DNA of 64,000 nt from Haliovirga abyssi (GTDB lineage Bacteria; Fusobacteriota; Fusobacteriia; Fusobacteriales; Haliovirgaceae): contig NZ_AP027059.1 of NCBI RefSeq assembly GCF_030295325.1, forward strand, positions 248,001 through 312,000. The letters are read 5' to 3'. How positions within the stretch are numbered: position 1 is the stretch's first letter; each line of letters begins with the position of its first letter. Positions 28,300 to 35,762 of this stretch are shown one piece after another. A program made the translations under genes and the position numbers. The notes beneath the pieces were generated by a model. That model saw nothing but the letters and a program-made list of their open reading frames with translations. It was not told where the DNA came from and did no database searches.

Positions 28300-29439
28300 A
28301 TGAAAAAAATCGCGATACTTGGAGCAACTGGGAGCATAGGGAAAAATGGATTAAAAGTAATAGATCAATTTAAAGATAAATTTGAGATTATAGCACTTTC
28401 AGCTAATAAAAATTATAAATTATTAATAGAACAGATAAAAAAATATAAGCCTAAATATGTTTCAATAGGAACAGAAGAAGGATATAAGGCGATAAAAAAA
28501 GAATTTTCTAATATAGAAATATTTATAGGAGAAAGTGGATTAAAAAAAATAGGGCAAATTGATGAAATGGATATTTTATTAACAGCAGTTTCTGGTTCTA
28601 TAGGAATAGAATCAACTATTGAAGCAATAAAAAATGGTAAAAGAATTGCGTTGGCTAATAAAGAGACATTAGTGGCTGCAGGTGATATAATAACGAAAAT
28701 GGATAGAGAAATTTTGCCAGTAGATAGTGAACATAGTGCAATATTTCAATCTTTAAAATCAGGAAAAAATAAAGAGGTTGAAAATATAATTTTAACAGCA
28801 TCTGGTGGGCCTTTTAGGGGGTACACATTAAATGAATTAAAAAATATTTCTGTAGAACAAGCTTTAAAACATCCCAATTGGAAAATGGGAAGTAAAATTA
28901 CAATTGATTCAGCTACTCTTGTAAATAAGGGGCTAGAGGTTATAGAAGCACATTATCTTTTTAATGTAGATTATGACAAGATAAAGGTATTGGTGCATCC
29001 TGAAAGTATAGTACACTCAATGGTTGAATTTAAAGATAGTTCCGTTATTGCTCAAATGGGAATGCCAGATATGAAACTTCCAATACAATATGCATTTACA
29101 TATCCAGATAGAATGTCAAATGTCGAGTTGCCAAAATTAAATTTAGGAAAAATTGGGAAATTAACATTCGAAGAACCTAATTTAGAACTGTTTAAAGGGC
29201 TTAAATTAGCATATGAAGCAGGAAAAAATGGAAATGGGTATCCTATTGTATTTAATATGGCAAATGAAGAATTAGTAAAGCTATTTTTAGATAGAAAAAT
29301 TAAGTTTTTAGAAATATACGATTATATTGAAGAAGTATTAAATCAATTTAATTCCGAAAAAATAGAAACAGTAGAACAAATAAAACATATAGAAAAAATC
29401 ACAAAAGAAAAACTAAGGAGAATGATAAATGAAAAATAA
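28300..29439 (+). CDS. dxr: 1-deoxy-D-xylulose-5-phosphate reductoisomerase
   Basis: Second enzyme of the MEP isoprenoid pathway, converting DXP to MEP with NADPH. Motifs: N-terminal GATGSIGKNGL dinucleotide fold, LANKETLVAAGD, DSEHSAIFQSL with the metal ligands, TASGGPFRGY, HPNWKMGSKITIDSATLVNK and HPESIVHSMVEF. At 379 residues it is full length. GGAGG precedes ATG 28300, and its end overlaps the start of tmk by 11 bases, implying coupled translation. Confidence 0.97.
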   Translation: MKKIAILGATGSIGKNGLKVIDQFKDKFEIIALSANKNYKLLIEQIKKYKPKYVSIGTEEGYKAIKKEFSNIEIFIGESGLKKIGQIDEMDILLTAVSGSIGIESTIEAIKNGKRIALANKETLVAAGDIITKMDREILPVDSEHSAIFQSLKSGKNKEVENIILTASGGPFRGYTLNELKNISVEQALKHPNWKMGSKITIDSATLVNKGLEVIEAHYLFNVDYDKIKVLVHPESIVHSMVEFKDSSVIAQMGMPDMKLPIQYAFTYPDRMSNVELPKLNLGKIGKLTFEEPNLELFKGLKLAYEAGKNGNGYPIVFNMANEELVKLFLDRKIKFLEIYDYIEEVLNQFNSEKIETVEQIKHIEKITKEKLRRMINEK

Positions 29440-30076
29440 AAGAGGACTTTTTATAACTTTTGAGGGGGGAGAAGGAGCAGGAAAAACAACTCAAATAGAG
29501 CTTTTTAAAAAGTACCTTGAAGAAAAAGGATATGAGGTGGAAGTAACTAGAGAACCAGGTGGAACGTTAATTGGTGAAAAGATAAGAGAGCTGCTGTTAG
29601 ATGTAAAAAATAAAGATATGAACTATTTGGCTGAGTTATTATTATATTACGCAAGTAGGGCGCAACACCTTTATGAAAAAATTATTAAACTAAAAAATGA
29701 AGGGAAAATAGTTATTTGCGATAGATTTTCAGATTCTACATTAGCTTATCAGGGGTTTGGTAGAGGATTAGATAAAGAGTTAATAAAAAATTTAACTAAA
29801 ATTGTAGAAAATGGAAATGGACCAGATATAACTTTTTTAATAGATATAGAACCTAAAATAGGATTGGATAGAGCAAGGAAATTGACGAGTGATAAAAGAG
29901 GTGATAGAATGGAGCAGGAAAAAATTGATTTTTATGAAAAAGTAAGAGATGGATATTTAAAAATAAGTGAAGATGAGCCTGAAAGGGTAAAGGTTATAGA
30001 TGGGAACCAAGAGATAAAAATTATATTGGAAAAACTAAAAGCTACATTTGAAAAAATAGAAGAGGAAAAATTGTAA
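29429..30076 (+). CDS. tmk: Thymidylate kinase
   Basis: Phosphorylates dTMP to dTDP. P-loop FEGGEGAGKTTQ at the N terminus, the DR(F/Y) signature in VICDRFSDSTLAYQGFGRG, REPGGT as the dTMP-binding segment, and a lid region RMEQEKIDFYEKVRDGYL. The 215 residues are typical. It is the last gene of the frr-region run; an R3 hairpin repeat follows about 45 bases later. Confidence 0.97.
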   Translation: MKNKRGLFITFEGGEGAGKTTQIELFKKYLEEKGYEVEVTREPGGTLIGEKIRELLLDVKNKDMNYLAELLLYYASRAQHLYEKIIKLKNEGKIVICDRFSDSTLAYQGFGRGLDKELIKNLTKIVENGNGPDITFLIDIEPKIGLDRARKLTSDKRGDRMEQEKIDFYEKVRDGYLKISEDEPERVKVIDGNQEIKIILEKLKATFEKIEEEKL

Positions 30077-30120
30077 TAGTATGATTGACCAACAAAAAGG
30101 TATTTTAGAATATATAATAG

Positions 30121-30197
30121 TGTAGGGGCATACCTATGTGTCTGCCCAAATATTTGAATATGCAACAAAAGGGCGAACACACAGGTTCGCCCCTACA
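30121..30197 (+). repeat. R3 hairpin repeat
   Basis: TGTAGGGGC (30121-30129) pairs with GCCCCTACA (30189-30197). Inside is a second hairpin GGGCGAA/TTCGCCC around CACACAGG. Elements with this GTAGGGGCGAA...TTCGCCCCTAC form occur in many unrelated bacteria. It may act as the terminator for tmk. Confidence 0.8.
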
Positions 30198-30295
30198 TTA
30201 AAAAATTATTCGATAATTTAGAATTGTGTTACTGGCGAATAAATACTATAAATAACATATTTTGTGGTTGGATATAAAAAAAATAAAAAAAGTAG

Positions 30296-30324
30296 TTGAC
30301 AAATATTAAAGTATATAGTATAAT
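30296..30324 (+). promoter_or_regulatory. Promoter of the tRNA cluster
   Basis: TTGACA at 30296-30301, 17-base spacer, TATAAT at 30319-30324: a full consensus promoter 28 bases before tRNA-Leu. Confidence 0.92.
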
Positions 30325-30351
30325 CATCTTGCTTTGATGAGAGAAGCAAAT

Positions 30352-30439
30352 GCCTCGGTGGCGGAATAGGTAGACGCACAGGACTTAAAATCCTGTGGTG
30401 ATTTTCACCGTGCCGGTTCGATTCCGGCTCGAGGCACCA
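30352..30439 (+). tRNA. tRNA-Leu (TAA)
   Basis: 88-base class II tRNA with a long variable arm (TGGTGATTTTCACC). Acceptor GCCTCGG pairs with TCGAGGC, the discriminator is A and CCA is encoded. The anticodon loop CTTAAAA has TAA at 30386-30388. Confidence 0.97.
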
Positions 30440-30446
30440 CACATAT

Positions 30447-30523
30447 CGCGGGGTAGAGCAGTTTGGCAGCTCGTCGGGCTCATAACCCGAAGGTCACAGG
30501 TTCGAATCCTGTCCCCGCCACCA
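30447..30523 (+). tRNA. Initiator tRNA-fMet (CAT)
   Basis: 77 bases. CGCGGGG pairs with CCCCGCC except for an unpaired first position (C1 opposite C72), and three G-C pairs (GGG/CCC) flank the loop CTCATAA. Both are initiator hallmarks. Anticodon at 30481-30483; CCA encoded. Confidence 0.95.
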
Positions 30524-30535
30524 ACTAACTAACTT

Positions 30536-30612
30536 GCCGATGTAGCTCAGTTGGCTAGAGCATACGGTTCATACCCGTAGGGTCGGAGGTTCGAATCCTC
30601 TCGTCGGCACCA
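30536..30612 (+). tRNA. Elongator tRNA-Met (CAT)
   Basis: 77 bases. Acceptor GCCGATG pairs with CGTCGGC (one G-T), anticodon loop TTCATAC with CAT at 30570-30572. The ATACGGTTCATACCCGTA arm matches elongator Met tRNAs of Firmicutes rather than lysidine-type Ile. CCA encoded. Confidence 0.9.
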
Positions 30613-30676
30613 CAATAAAATAGACAAAAGCCGGATAGTTCCTTATGCCCCCTTTAAGGCTATGCGATTAAATATT

Positions 30677-30707
30677 CCCAGCGATAAGCTGGGTTTTTAT
30701 TTTTTTG
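30677..30707 (+). terminator. Terminator of the tRNA cluster
   Basis: CCCAGC, loop GATAA, GCTGGG (30677-30693), then TTTTTATTTTTTT. A weaker CCTTA/TAAGG hairpin lies just upstream. Confidence 0.92.
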
Positions 30708-30847
30708 TTAGAAAAGTATAAATTTATCTAGAAAATAAGCTATGTTGTTTTTTATATGTGATGTTTCAAGGCAAATTTTTTCAGGATCCAAAACTTCAGA
30801 AGAACATTTATATTCTACTAGGTTATAAAGTGTAGCTTATTTTTTAT
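30708..30847 (+). repeat. R1 intergenic repeat, copy 3
   Basis: Diverged full-length copy (TTAGAAAAGTATAAATTTAT start; AAAGTGTAGCTTATTTTTT end), starting directly after the tRNA terminator. Confidence 0.8.
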
Positions 30848-30957
30848 TAATATAAATTTATAATACTAATATTTAAATTTTTTATAGAAAACATTTAAAA
30901 TAGTAAAGTTATATGGTATAATATGGTAGTTAGGAACTTTAATTTTTTTCTTGTTTG
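30848..30957. other. AT-rich spacer with a possible promoter
   Basis: TTTAAA at 30894-30899 and TATAAT at 30917-30922 with a 17-base spacer could be a promoter for the HD-GYP gene, but two R1 hairpins would then lie in its leader. No gene is visible. Confidence 0.4.
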
Positions 30958-31097
30958 TTAGGAAAATATAAATTTATTCAGAAAATAAGCTACGCCGTTT
31001 TTTTGAAATATGCGATTTTTCAAGGGAAAATTTTTCAGAAGCCAAAAATTTAGAAAAATATTTATGCTCTACCATATGAAGCGTAGCTTATTTTTTT
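30958..31097 (+). repeat. R1 intergenic repeat, copy 4
   Basis: Near-consensus copy with AATAAGCTACGCC and GCGTAGCTTATTT arms, tandem with copy 5. The open frame 31010-31240 is only the in-frame reading of these two repeats. Confidence 0.88.
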
Positions 31098-31102
31098 ATT
31101 TG

Positions 31103-31239
31103 TTAGGAAAATATAAATTTATTCAGAAAATAAGCTACGCTATTTTTTTTAATATACGATTTTTCGATGCAAAATTTTTCAGAAACCAAAATTTCAGGAA
31201 AATATTTATGTTCTATCATATGAAGTGTAGCTTATTTTA
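31103..31239 (+). repeat. R1 intergenic repeat, copy 5
   Basis: Near-consensus copy (TTAGGAAAATATAAATTTAT; AATAAGCTACGCT; AGTGTAGCTTATTTT). It ends about 33 bases before the HD-GYP start. Confidence 0.88.
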
Positions 31240-31272
31240 GTTTTTAATGCCATATATAAAGGAAGTGAAGAT

Positions 31273-32394
31273 ATGGAAGTTTTAACTTTGGATATAATAA
31301 GTGCTTTGATAAATGCTCTAAAATACGCTAATATTAATAGGCTTATAAAATTAGAAAAAAGAGCTGTATTAACAAATTTATTATCAATGGAAATAGATGA
31401 AAATATAACATATCAAGCAACTATGGCTTCTTTTCTTAAAGATATTGGGAAAATTGGAGTGAGAGAAGTTAAAGAAAAAAGGATGAATTATAAATCTTCT
31501 GAAATAATGAGGATAATGCCAGAAATTATTCCATTTCAATATAATATAGCTGATATTATATTAGAAAGTAATGAAAAAATAGATGGGACTGGTTGTCCTT
31601 CTAATAAAGAAGATGTATTAATTGAAGCTCAAATAATAGTAATTGTAGAAGAGTATCTAAAAACCATGAGTTTTGAAGAACTGTCTAATGAAAAAAGATA
31701 TAATCGAAAAATAGTTTTACAGTTGAAAAAACTATTAGAAAATGGTAAAATTATAGATATTTTAAATGATGAAAAAAAGCTAAATAAAGTTTTTTCTGGA
31801 GAGATAAATAAATATAACGTTTATAAAGAACAGCTAGAAGGAGTAGAGGAAGAACAATTTATGCATACAATAGCATCTATAATTGATGCAAAACATCAGT
31901 ATACTGGGGGGCATACTCAAAGAGTTGCAACATTTAGTTATGCTATAGCTAAAAATATGGGATACGAAAAAGAAAAACTATCAGAAATTAGGTATGCTGC
32001 GTATTTACATGATATTGGGAAATTAGCGGTAGATTTAGATATTTTGGATAAACCAGGAAAATTAACAGATGAAGAATTTGAAAAAATAAAATTACACGCA
32101 AAATATTCATATGATATTTTAAGTGATTCGCCAAGATTAAGGAAGTTTGCGTTTGGGGCATTACATCACGAAAAAATGGATGGAACAGGATACCCTTTCG
32201 GACTAAAAGGAGATGAAATTCCAGAAGGTTCTAGATTAATAGCAATTGCAGATATTTTAGATGCTTTAACTTCAGATAGAAATTATAGAAAACCATTTAC
32301 ATTTAAAGAAGCTTTTGAATTAATGGAGATGATGAAAGGAACAGCTTTAGATAGTAAAATATTTGATATAGCTAAAACTACATTTAATATATAA
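31273..32394 (+). CDS. Tandem HD-GYP protein, probable c-di-GMP phosphodiesterase
   Basis: 373 residues in two related halves. The C-terminal half (about 195-373) is a complete HD-GYP domain: His246-Asp247 in YLHDIGKLAVD, His275, the His298-His299 pair in GALHHEKMDGTGYP, and HTQRVATFSYAIA. The N-terminal half (about 30-165) echoes it in degenerate form: FLKDIGKIGV lacks the HD histidine, and ESNEKIDGTGCPSN lacks the HH pair and the Tyr of GYP. The first domain is therefore probably a regulatory or dimerisation module. No transmembrane or receiver domain is present. A GGDEF-EAL protein elsewhere in the window also belongs to this signalling system. Confidence 0.88.
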   Translation: MEVLTLDIISALINALKYANINRLIKLEKRAVLTNLLSMEIDENITYQATMASFLKDIGKIGVREVKEKRMNYKSSEIMRIMPEIIPFQYNIADIILESNEKIDGTGCPSNKEDVLIEAQIIVIVEEYLKTMSFEELSNEKRYNRKIVLQLKKLLENGKIIDILNDEKKLNKVFSGEINKYNVYKEQLEGVEEEQFMHTIASIIDAKHQYTGGHTQRVATFSYAIAKNMGYEKEKLSEIRYAAYLHDIGKLAVDLDILDKPGKLTDEEFEKIKLHAKYSYDILSDSPRLRKFAFGALHHEKMDGTGYPFGLKGDEIPEGSRLIAIADILDALTSDRNYRKPFTFKEAFELMEMMKGTALDSKIFDIAKTTFNI

Positions 32395-32430
32395 TACAGG
32401 TGAGTATTCACAGTTGAAAATGGAGGAAAA

Positions 32431-33528
32431 ATGAATATTTTATATTCTGTTATGGCAGATGGCTGGGGTGGTCTTGAAAAATACCCTTTGACTATTTATG
32501 AAGAATTATTAAAAAAAGGAAATAATATTTATATATTAACAGTAAATGGAAGTAGATTGCATCAAGAGTGTATGAAAAGGGGAATAAAAGTATTTGTAGT
32601 AGATAAAATAAAAAAAATAGATTTAAAAACAATAAAATATATAAAAAAATTAATTTTAGAATTAAAAATAGATGTGATTCATTCAAATACAACTCGTGAA
32701 TTATATAATTTTTATTTTGCATTGATTGGTAATAAAAATATAAAATACTTTATAACATATCATATAGGAGTTCCAAATCATAAAGAAATTTTACATAAAA
32801 TATTATATAAAAGAGTAAATAAAATTATAGCAATAAACAGTAGAGAAAAAAATTTGATGCTTGAAAATATCCCTATTTTGAATAACAAGATAGAATTATT
32901 ATATAATGGTGTGGATTTAAAAAGATTTGATAGAAAAAAAGTGGAACTGAAAAATATCAGAGAACAATTTGGGATACCTGAGCAGGGATTGCTTATTACT
33001 GGAATTGGAAATTTATCCGATGGGAAGGGAATATCTGAATTTATAGATGCTGCGAAAATTATTTGTGATAAATATAAAAATATATATTTTTTATGGATAG
33101 GCGAAGCTACATATACTAAAAATAAAAAAGCATTAGAAGAAGCAAAAGAAACAATAAAAAATTATGAAATAGATAAAAATGTATATATGGCAGGTTATAG
33201 AAACGATATTCCAGAGATATTAAAAGAGAGCGATATATTTACATTGCCAGCATATGGAGAATCTTTTGGGATTGTATATATTGAGGCAATGGCAATGGAG
33301 CTACCTGTTATAGGGTGTAATTCTGGAGGAGTACCGGAATTAATAAAAGATGGAAAGAATGGATTTTTAGCAGAACCAAGATCAGCTAAGAGTCTAGCTA
33401 ACCAATTTGAAAAATATATTAAAAATAGCGAATTGATAAAAAAACATGGAAAAATTGGGAAAGAGATATCAGAGAGATTTTCAATGAAAAGCCATGTTGA
33501 AAAACTAATTAAAATTTACGAAGGATAA
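32431..33528 (+). CDS. Glycosyltransferase family 4
   Basis: GT-B fold retaining glycosyltransferase, 365 residues, acting at the cytoplasmic face of the membrane. N-terminal half MADGWGGLEKYPLTIYEEL, with DVIHSNTTREL. The C-terminal nucleotide-sugar domain has YNGVDLKRFD, GIGNLSDGKGISEFIDAA, and the E-x7-E region ESFGIVYIEAMAMELPVIG then GGVPELI. It opens the surface-glycan cluster; the kinase-like gene starts three bases after the stop. Donor sugar and linkage cannot be read from sequence. Confidence 0.9.
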   Translation: MNILYSVMADGWGGLEKYPLTIYEELLKKGNNIYILTVNGSRLHQECMKRGIKVFVVDKIKKIDLKTIKYIKKLILELKIDVIHSNTTRELYNFYFALIGNKNIKYFITYHIGVPNHKEILHKILYKRVNKIIAINSREKNLMLENIPILNNKIELLYNGVDLKRFDRKKVELKNIREQFGIPEQGLLITGIGNLSDGKGISEFIDAAKIICDKYKNIYFLWIGEATYTKNKKALEEAKETIKNYEIDKNVYMAGYRNDIPEILKESDIFTLPAYGESFGIVYIEAMAMELPVIGCNSGGVPELIKDGKNGFLAEPRSAKSLANQFEKYIKNSELIKKHGKIGKEISERFSMKSHVEKLIKIYEG

Positions 33529-33531
33529 AAA

Positions 33532-34284
33532 ATGTATAAAAAATTAAAAAAAGAAAAATATAAAAATTGGGATATGAGATTTGATGCAAAATTTGAAAAT
33601 ATATTAGAAATTATTGGAATTATAAAAAATATTATAGATAAAAAAGAGATAAAATTTGATGAAATTTTAAAAGATACAGACAGAAGTTTTGTTGGAGTAG
33701 TTAAAGTAAAGGATAAAAATATAATATTTAAACAGCCAAAAGAGAAAAATAGAAGGAAGTGGATAAGGTTTTTAACTTTATTTAGAAAAGGAGAAGCTTT
33801 AAAAAATTTTTATATAATGAATAAAGCTGAAAAAATTGGAATAAAATCTAATAAGCCTTATTTAAGTGTAGAAAAAAAAGAGTATGGAATGGTTGTTGAC
33901 TCTTGGGTTATTTATGAATATATAGATGGTAGAGAGTGTGCAAACAGAGAAGAGTATGAAAAATTATTTAAAATATTAGATGATATTCATAATAAAGGGT
34001 ATTTGCATGGTGATTCTCAAGTTCAAAATTTTGTATTCTCAGGAGATGAAGTTTATACAATAGATTGTGGGTTAAAGAAAAATATTTATGGGAAATTTGG
34101 GAAAATGTATGAATATATATATTTAAGAGAGAGTAGGAGAGAGATAGAAAAATATTATAAGTTTGATATTCAAAATTTTTATTATAAAGCAGCAGAATTT
34201 TACAAAAAATGGCTTTACTTTTTAGGTAGAAATAGAAAAAAAGTTAAAAAATTAATTCAGGGGGTGCACAATGGTAAAGATTAG
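33532..34284 (+). CDS. WaaY/RfaY-like lipopolysaccharide core kinase
   Basis: Protein-kinase-like protein of 250 residues. The catalytic loop reads ILDDIHNKGYLHGDSQVQNFVF, split by the usual HGD-x4-N pattern, and the metal-binding Asp is in VYTIDCGLKKN. An upstream KQPKEKNRRKW region gives basic residues and GVVKVKDKNIIFK the nucleotide-binding strands. This arrangement fits the LPS core heptose kinase family (WaaY). In this locus, with five GT9 heptosyltransferase-type domains, phosphorylation of a core heptose is a reasonable inference. It overlaps the next gene by 14 bases. Confidence 0.8.
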   Translation: MYKKLKKEKYKNWDMRFDAKFENILEIIGIIKNIIDKKEIKFDEILKDTDRSFVGVVKVKDKNIIFKQPKEKNRRKWIRFLTLFRKGEALKNFYIMNKAEKIGIKSNKPYLSVEKKEYGMVVDSWVIYEYIDGRECANREEYEKLFKILDDIHNKGYLHGDSQVQNFVFSGDEVYTIDCGLKKNIYGKFGKMYEYIYLRESRREIEKYYKFDIQNFYYKAAEFYKKWLYFLGRNRKKVKKLIQGVHNGKD

Positions 34285-34678
34285 AAAAGTAGAAGAAAAA
34301 AATTTAGAAGAAGTGTTGTTGGAAAATGGATATTTAGTGGAAAAAAAAGAGGGGATTTATTTTGTGAAATTTAAGGAGTTTGATGCAAAAGCAGTAATGT
34401 TAGAAGAGGGAGAAACTTTATTTGTTCAAGTTGATTTGGTTGGAGTAGATGATCTGCACAATGATGTGGCACTTTATAAAAAGTTATTAGACCTAAATAC
34501 AGAAATATTGCCTGTATCAATTGCAATAGATTCTACAGATAAAGGAAATCAAAGGTTAGTTATCAACGAATCATTAGAAATTGAAAATTTAGATGAAAAC
34601 GAGTTACTAAAAGTATTTGATACAATTGATATGAGTTTTGGAAAGATATTTAATTTATTAAAAGAATATAAAAAATAG
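34271..34678 (+). CDS. DUF2170-like protein next to PspA
   Basis: 135-residue soluble alpha/beta protein. It resembles the DUF2170 (YjfI) family: an N-terminal helix, strands (GIYFVKFKEFDAKAVMLEEG), then VDDLHNDVALYKKLLDLNTE and ILPVSIAIDSTDKGNQRLVI, ending in a helix. In E. coli yjfI lies beside yjfJ, a PspA homologue, and the same pairing is found here, which supports the call. The function is not established; a role linked to PspA is likely. The start overlaps the kinase gene, and the PspA gene follows after 13 bases. Confidence 0.65.
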   Translation: MVKIRKVEEKNLEEVLLENGYLVEKKEGIYFVKFKEFDAKAVMLEEGETLFVQVDLVGVDDLHNDVALYKKLLDLNTEILPVSIAIDSTDKGNQRLVINESLEIENLDENELLKVFDTIDMSFGKIFNLLKEYKK

Positions 34679-34691
34679 GGGGTATTTATAA

Positions 34692-35369
34692 ATGGGAATA
34701 TTTGATAGAATTTCAAATGTGTTTAAATCAAACGTTAATTCAATGTTAGACAAGGTAGAAGATCCAGAAAAAATATTAGATCAAAATATAATAGATATGG
34801 AAAAAGAGTATACAAAAGCTAAAGAGAGCATTGCAAGAGCAAAAGCAGAAGAGATAGGATTAAATAAGAGAATAGCATATTTGAAGCAAGAGATGGAGAA
34901 ATGGACAAATAATGCTAAATTAGCTTTGGGAAAAGGAAATGAAGAACTAGCTAAAAAAGCTTTGGCTAAAAAACAAGGATATGAACAAGAATTAAATGCT
35001 ATAGTTGGAGATAGAGATAGTATAGAAAAAAATGTAGAAGAACTGCTTGGAAGTTTAAAAATGATGGAAAATAAGATTTCAGAAGCAAAACGGAAAAAAG
35101 ATTTATTGAAAATGAGACTTCAAACTGCAAAGGCTAAGAAAAAAATAGTTGAGACAAAAGCTAAAATAGGTGGAATTGGAGAAGGAGCTTTTGACAGTTT
35201 TAATAAAATGGAAGAAAAAGCTAATAAAATGATAAATGAAGCTGATGCTTTAGAACAAATAAATAATTCTTTAGCAGAAGAAGATGTGGACGAAGAGTTT
35301 AAACAATTAGAAACAAGCGGAAATGTAGAGAGTGATTTGGAAAAGATGAAAAAAGAGTTAGGAATGTAA
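34692..35369 (+). CDS. pspA: PspA/IM30 family protein
   Basis: 225-residue, almost entirely helical, highly charged coiled-coil protein. The N-terminal amphipathic segment and signature MGIFDRISNVFKSNVNSMLD are followed by KVEDPEKILDQNIIDMEKEY. Long heptad-rich helices continue to residue 180 (SEAKRKKDLLKMRLQTAKAK). PspA/IM30/Vipp1 proteins are ESCRT-III-like and assemble on the inner face of the cytoplasmic membrane under envelope stress. Placement inside an LPS-type gene cluster with DUF2170 suggests protection of the membrane during glycan export; this is inference. No phage-shock regulators (PspF, PspBC) are near. Confidence 0.92.
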   Translation: MGIFDRISNVFKSNVNSMLDKVEDPEKILDQNIIDMEKEYTKAKESIARAKAEEIGLNKRIAYLKQEMEKWTNNAKLALGKGNEELAKKALAKKQGYEQELNAIVGDRDSIEKNVEELLGSLKMMENKISEAKRKKDLLKMRLQTAKAKKKIVETKAKIGGIGEGAFDSFNKMEEKANKMINEADALEQINNSLAEEDVDEEFKQLETSGNVESDLEKMKKELGM

Positions 35370-35613
35370 TGAAAATAGATAGATTAGAGAATAAAATTAT
35401 AAATTATTTAACTAATCAATTAGAAGTAGAATTAATATATATGTTTGGTTCTTATGTAAAAGGGAATTTTAATAAAAATAGTGATATTGATATAGCTATA
35501 TAGCTATTCACGAGTATAGAGAAATAGATATAGATATTTTAGATAATATAATAAAAAATCATTTGAAAGATTTTTTTATGTATACTAAAGAGATAATTGA
35601 TAAAATATTTTAG
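35369..35613 (+). pseudogene. Degenerate MNT-type nucleotidyltransferase
   Basis: The first 44 codons read MKIDRLENKIINYLTNQLEV and then IYMFGSYVKGNFNKNSDIDIAI, which is the GSY-x-G...DxD core of minimal nucleotidyltransferases. A TAG at 35501-35503 then cuts the frame. After a further frame break, the sequence resumes with YREIDIDILDNIIKNHLKD and ends at 35613. The intact protein would be 90-130 residues and is usually paired with a HEPN toxin, which is absent here. The start overlaps the pspA stop. It looks like a relic toxin-antitoxin component. Confidence 0.75.
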
Positions 35614-35623
35614 ATGAAAATTG

Positions 35624-35732
35624 TTTAGGAATGGCTTAAAAATAACATTCCCATTTTGTTTTAAAATACGCAATAATTTAAGCGTTTTTATAACAAAATA
35701 TGAGAACATTATTTTTTAAACGTTCTTTAGGA
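35624..35732 (+). repeat. R2 hairpin repeat, complete copy
   Basis: 109-base imperfect palindrome. The left arm (TTAGGAATGGCTTAAAAATA, through CATTTTGTTTTAAAATACGC) pairs with the right arm (GCGTTTTTATAACAAAATAT through CGTTCTTTAG). It is nearly identical to the inverted copy at 51882-51990. It ends 30 bases before the GT2-GT9 gene. Confidence 0.85.
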
Positions 35733-35762
35733 ATAAAAGGCACTGTTTAGGAGGAAAAAAGA

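Noticed and set aside
30536-30612. tRNA-Ile with lysidine-modified CAT anticodon
   Set aside because: The anticodon arm and overall sequence resemble elongator tRNA-Met of Firmicutes; the initiator form is the neighbouring gene.
31010-31240. 76-codon open frame with two similar halves (FFKGKFFRSQKFRKIF...)
   Set aside because: It is the in-frame reading of two tandem R1 repeat copies; the protein repetition follows from the DNA repeat, and there is no ribosome binding site.
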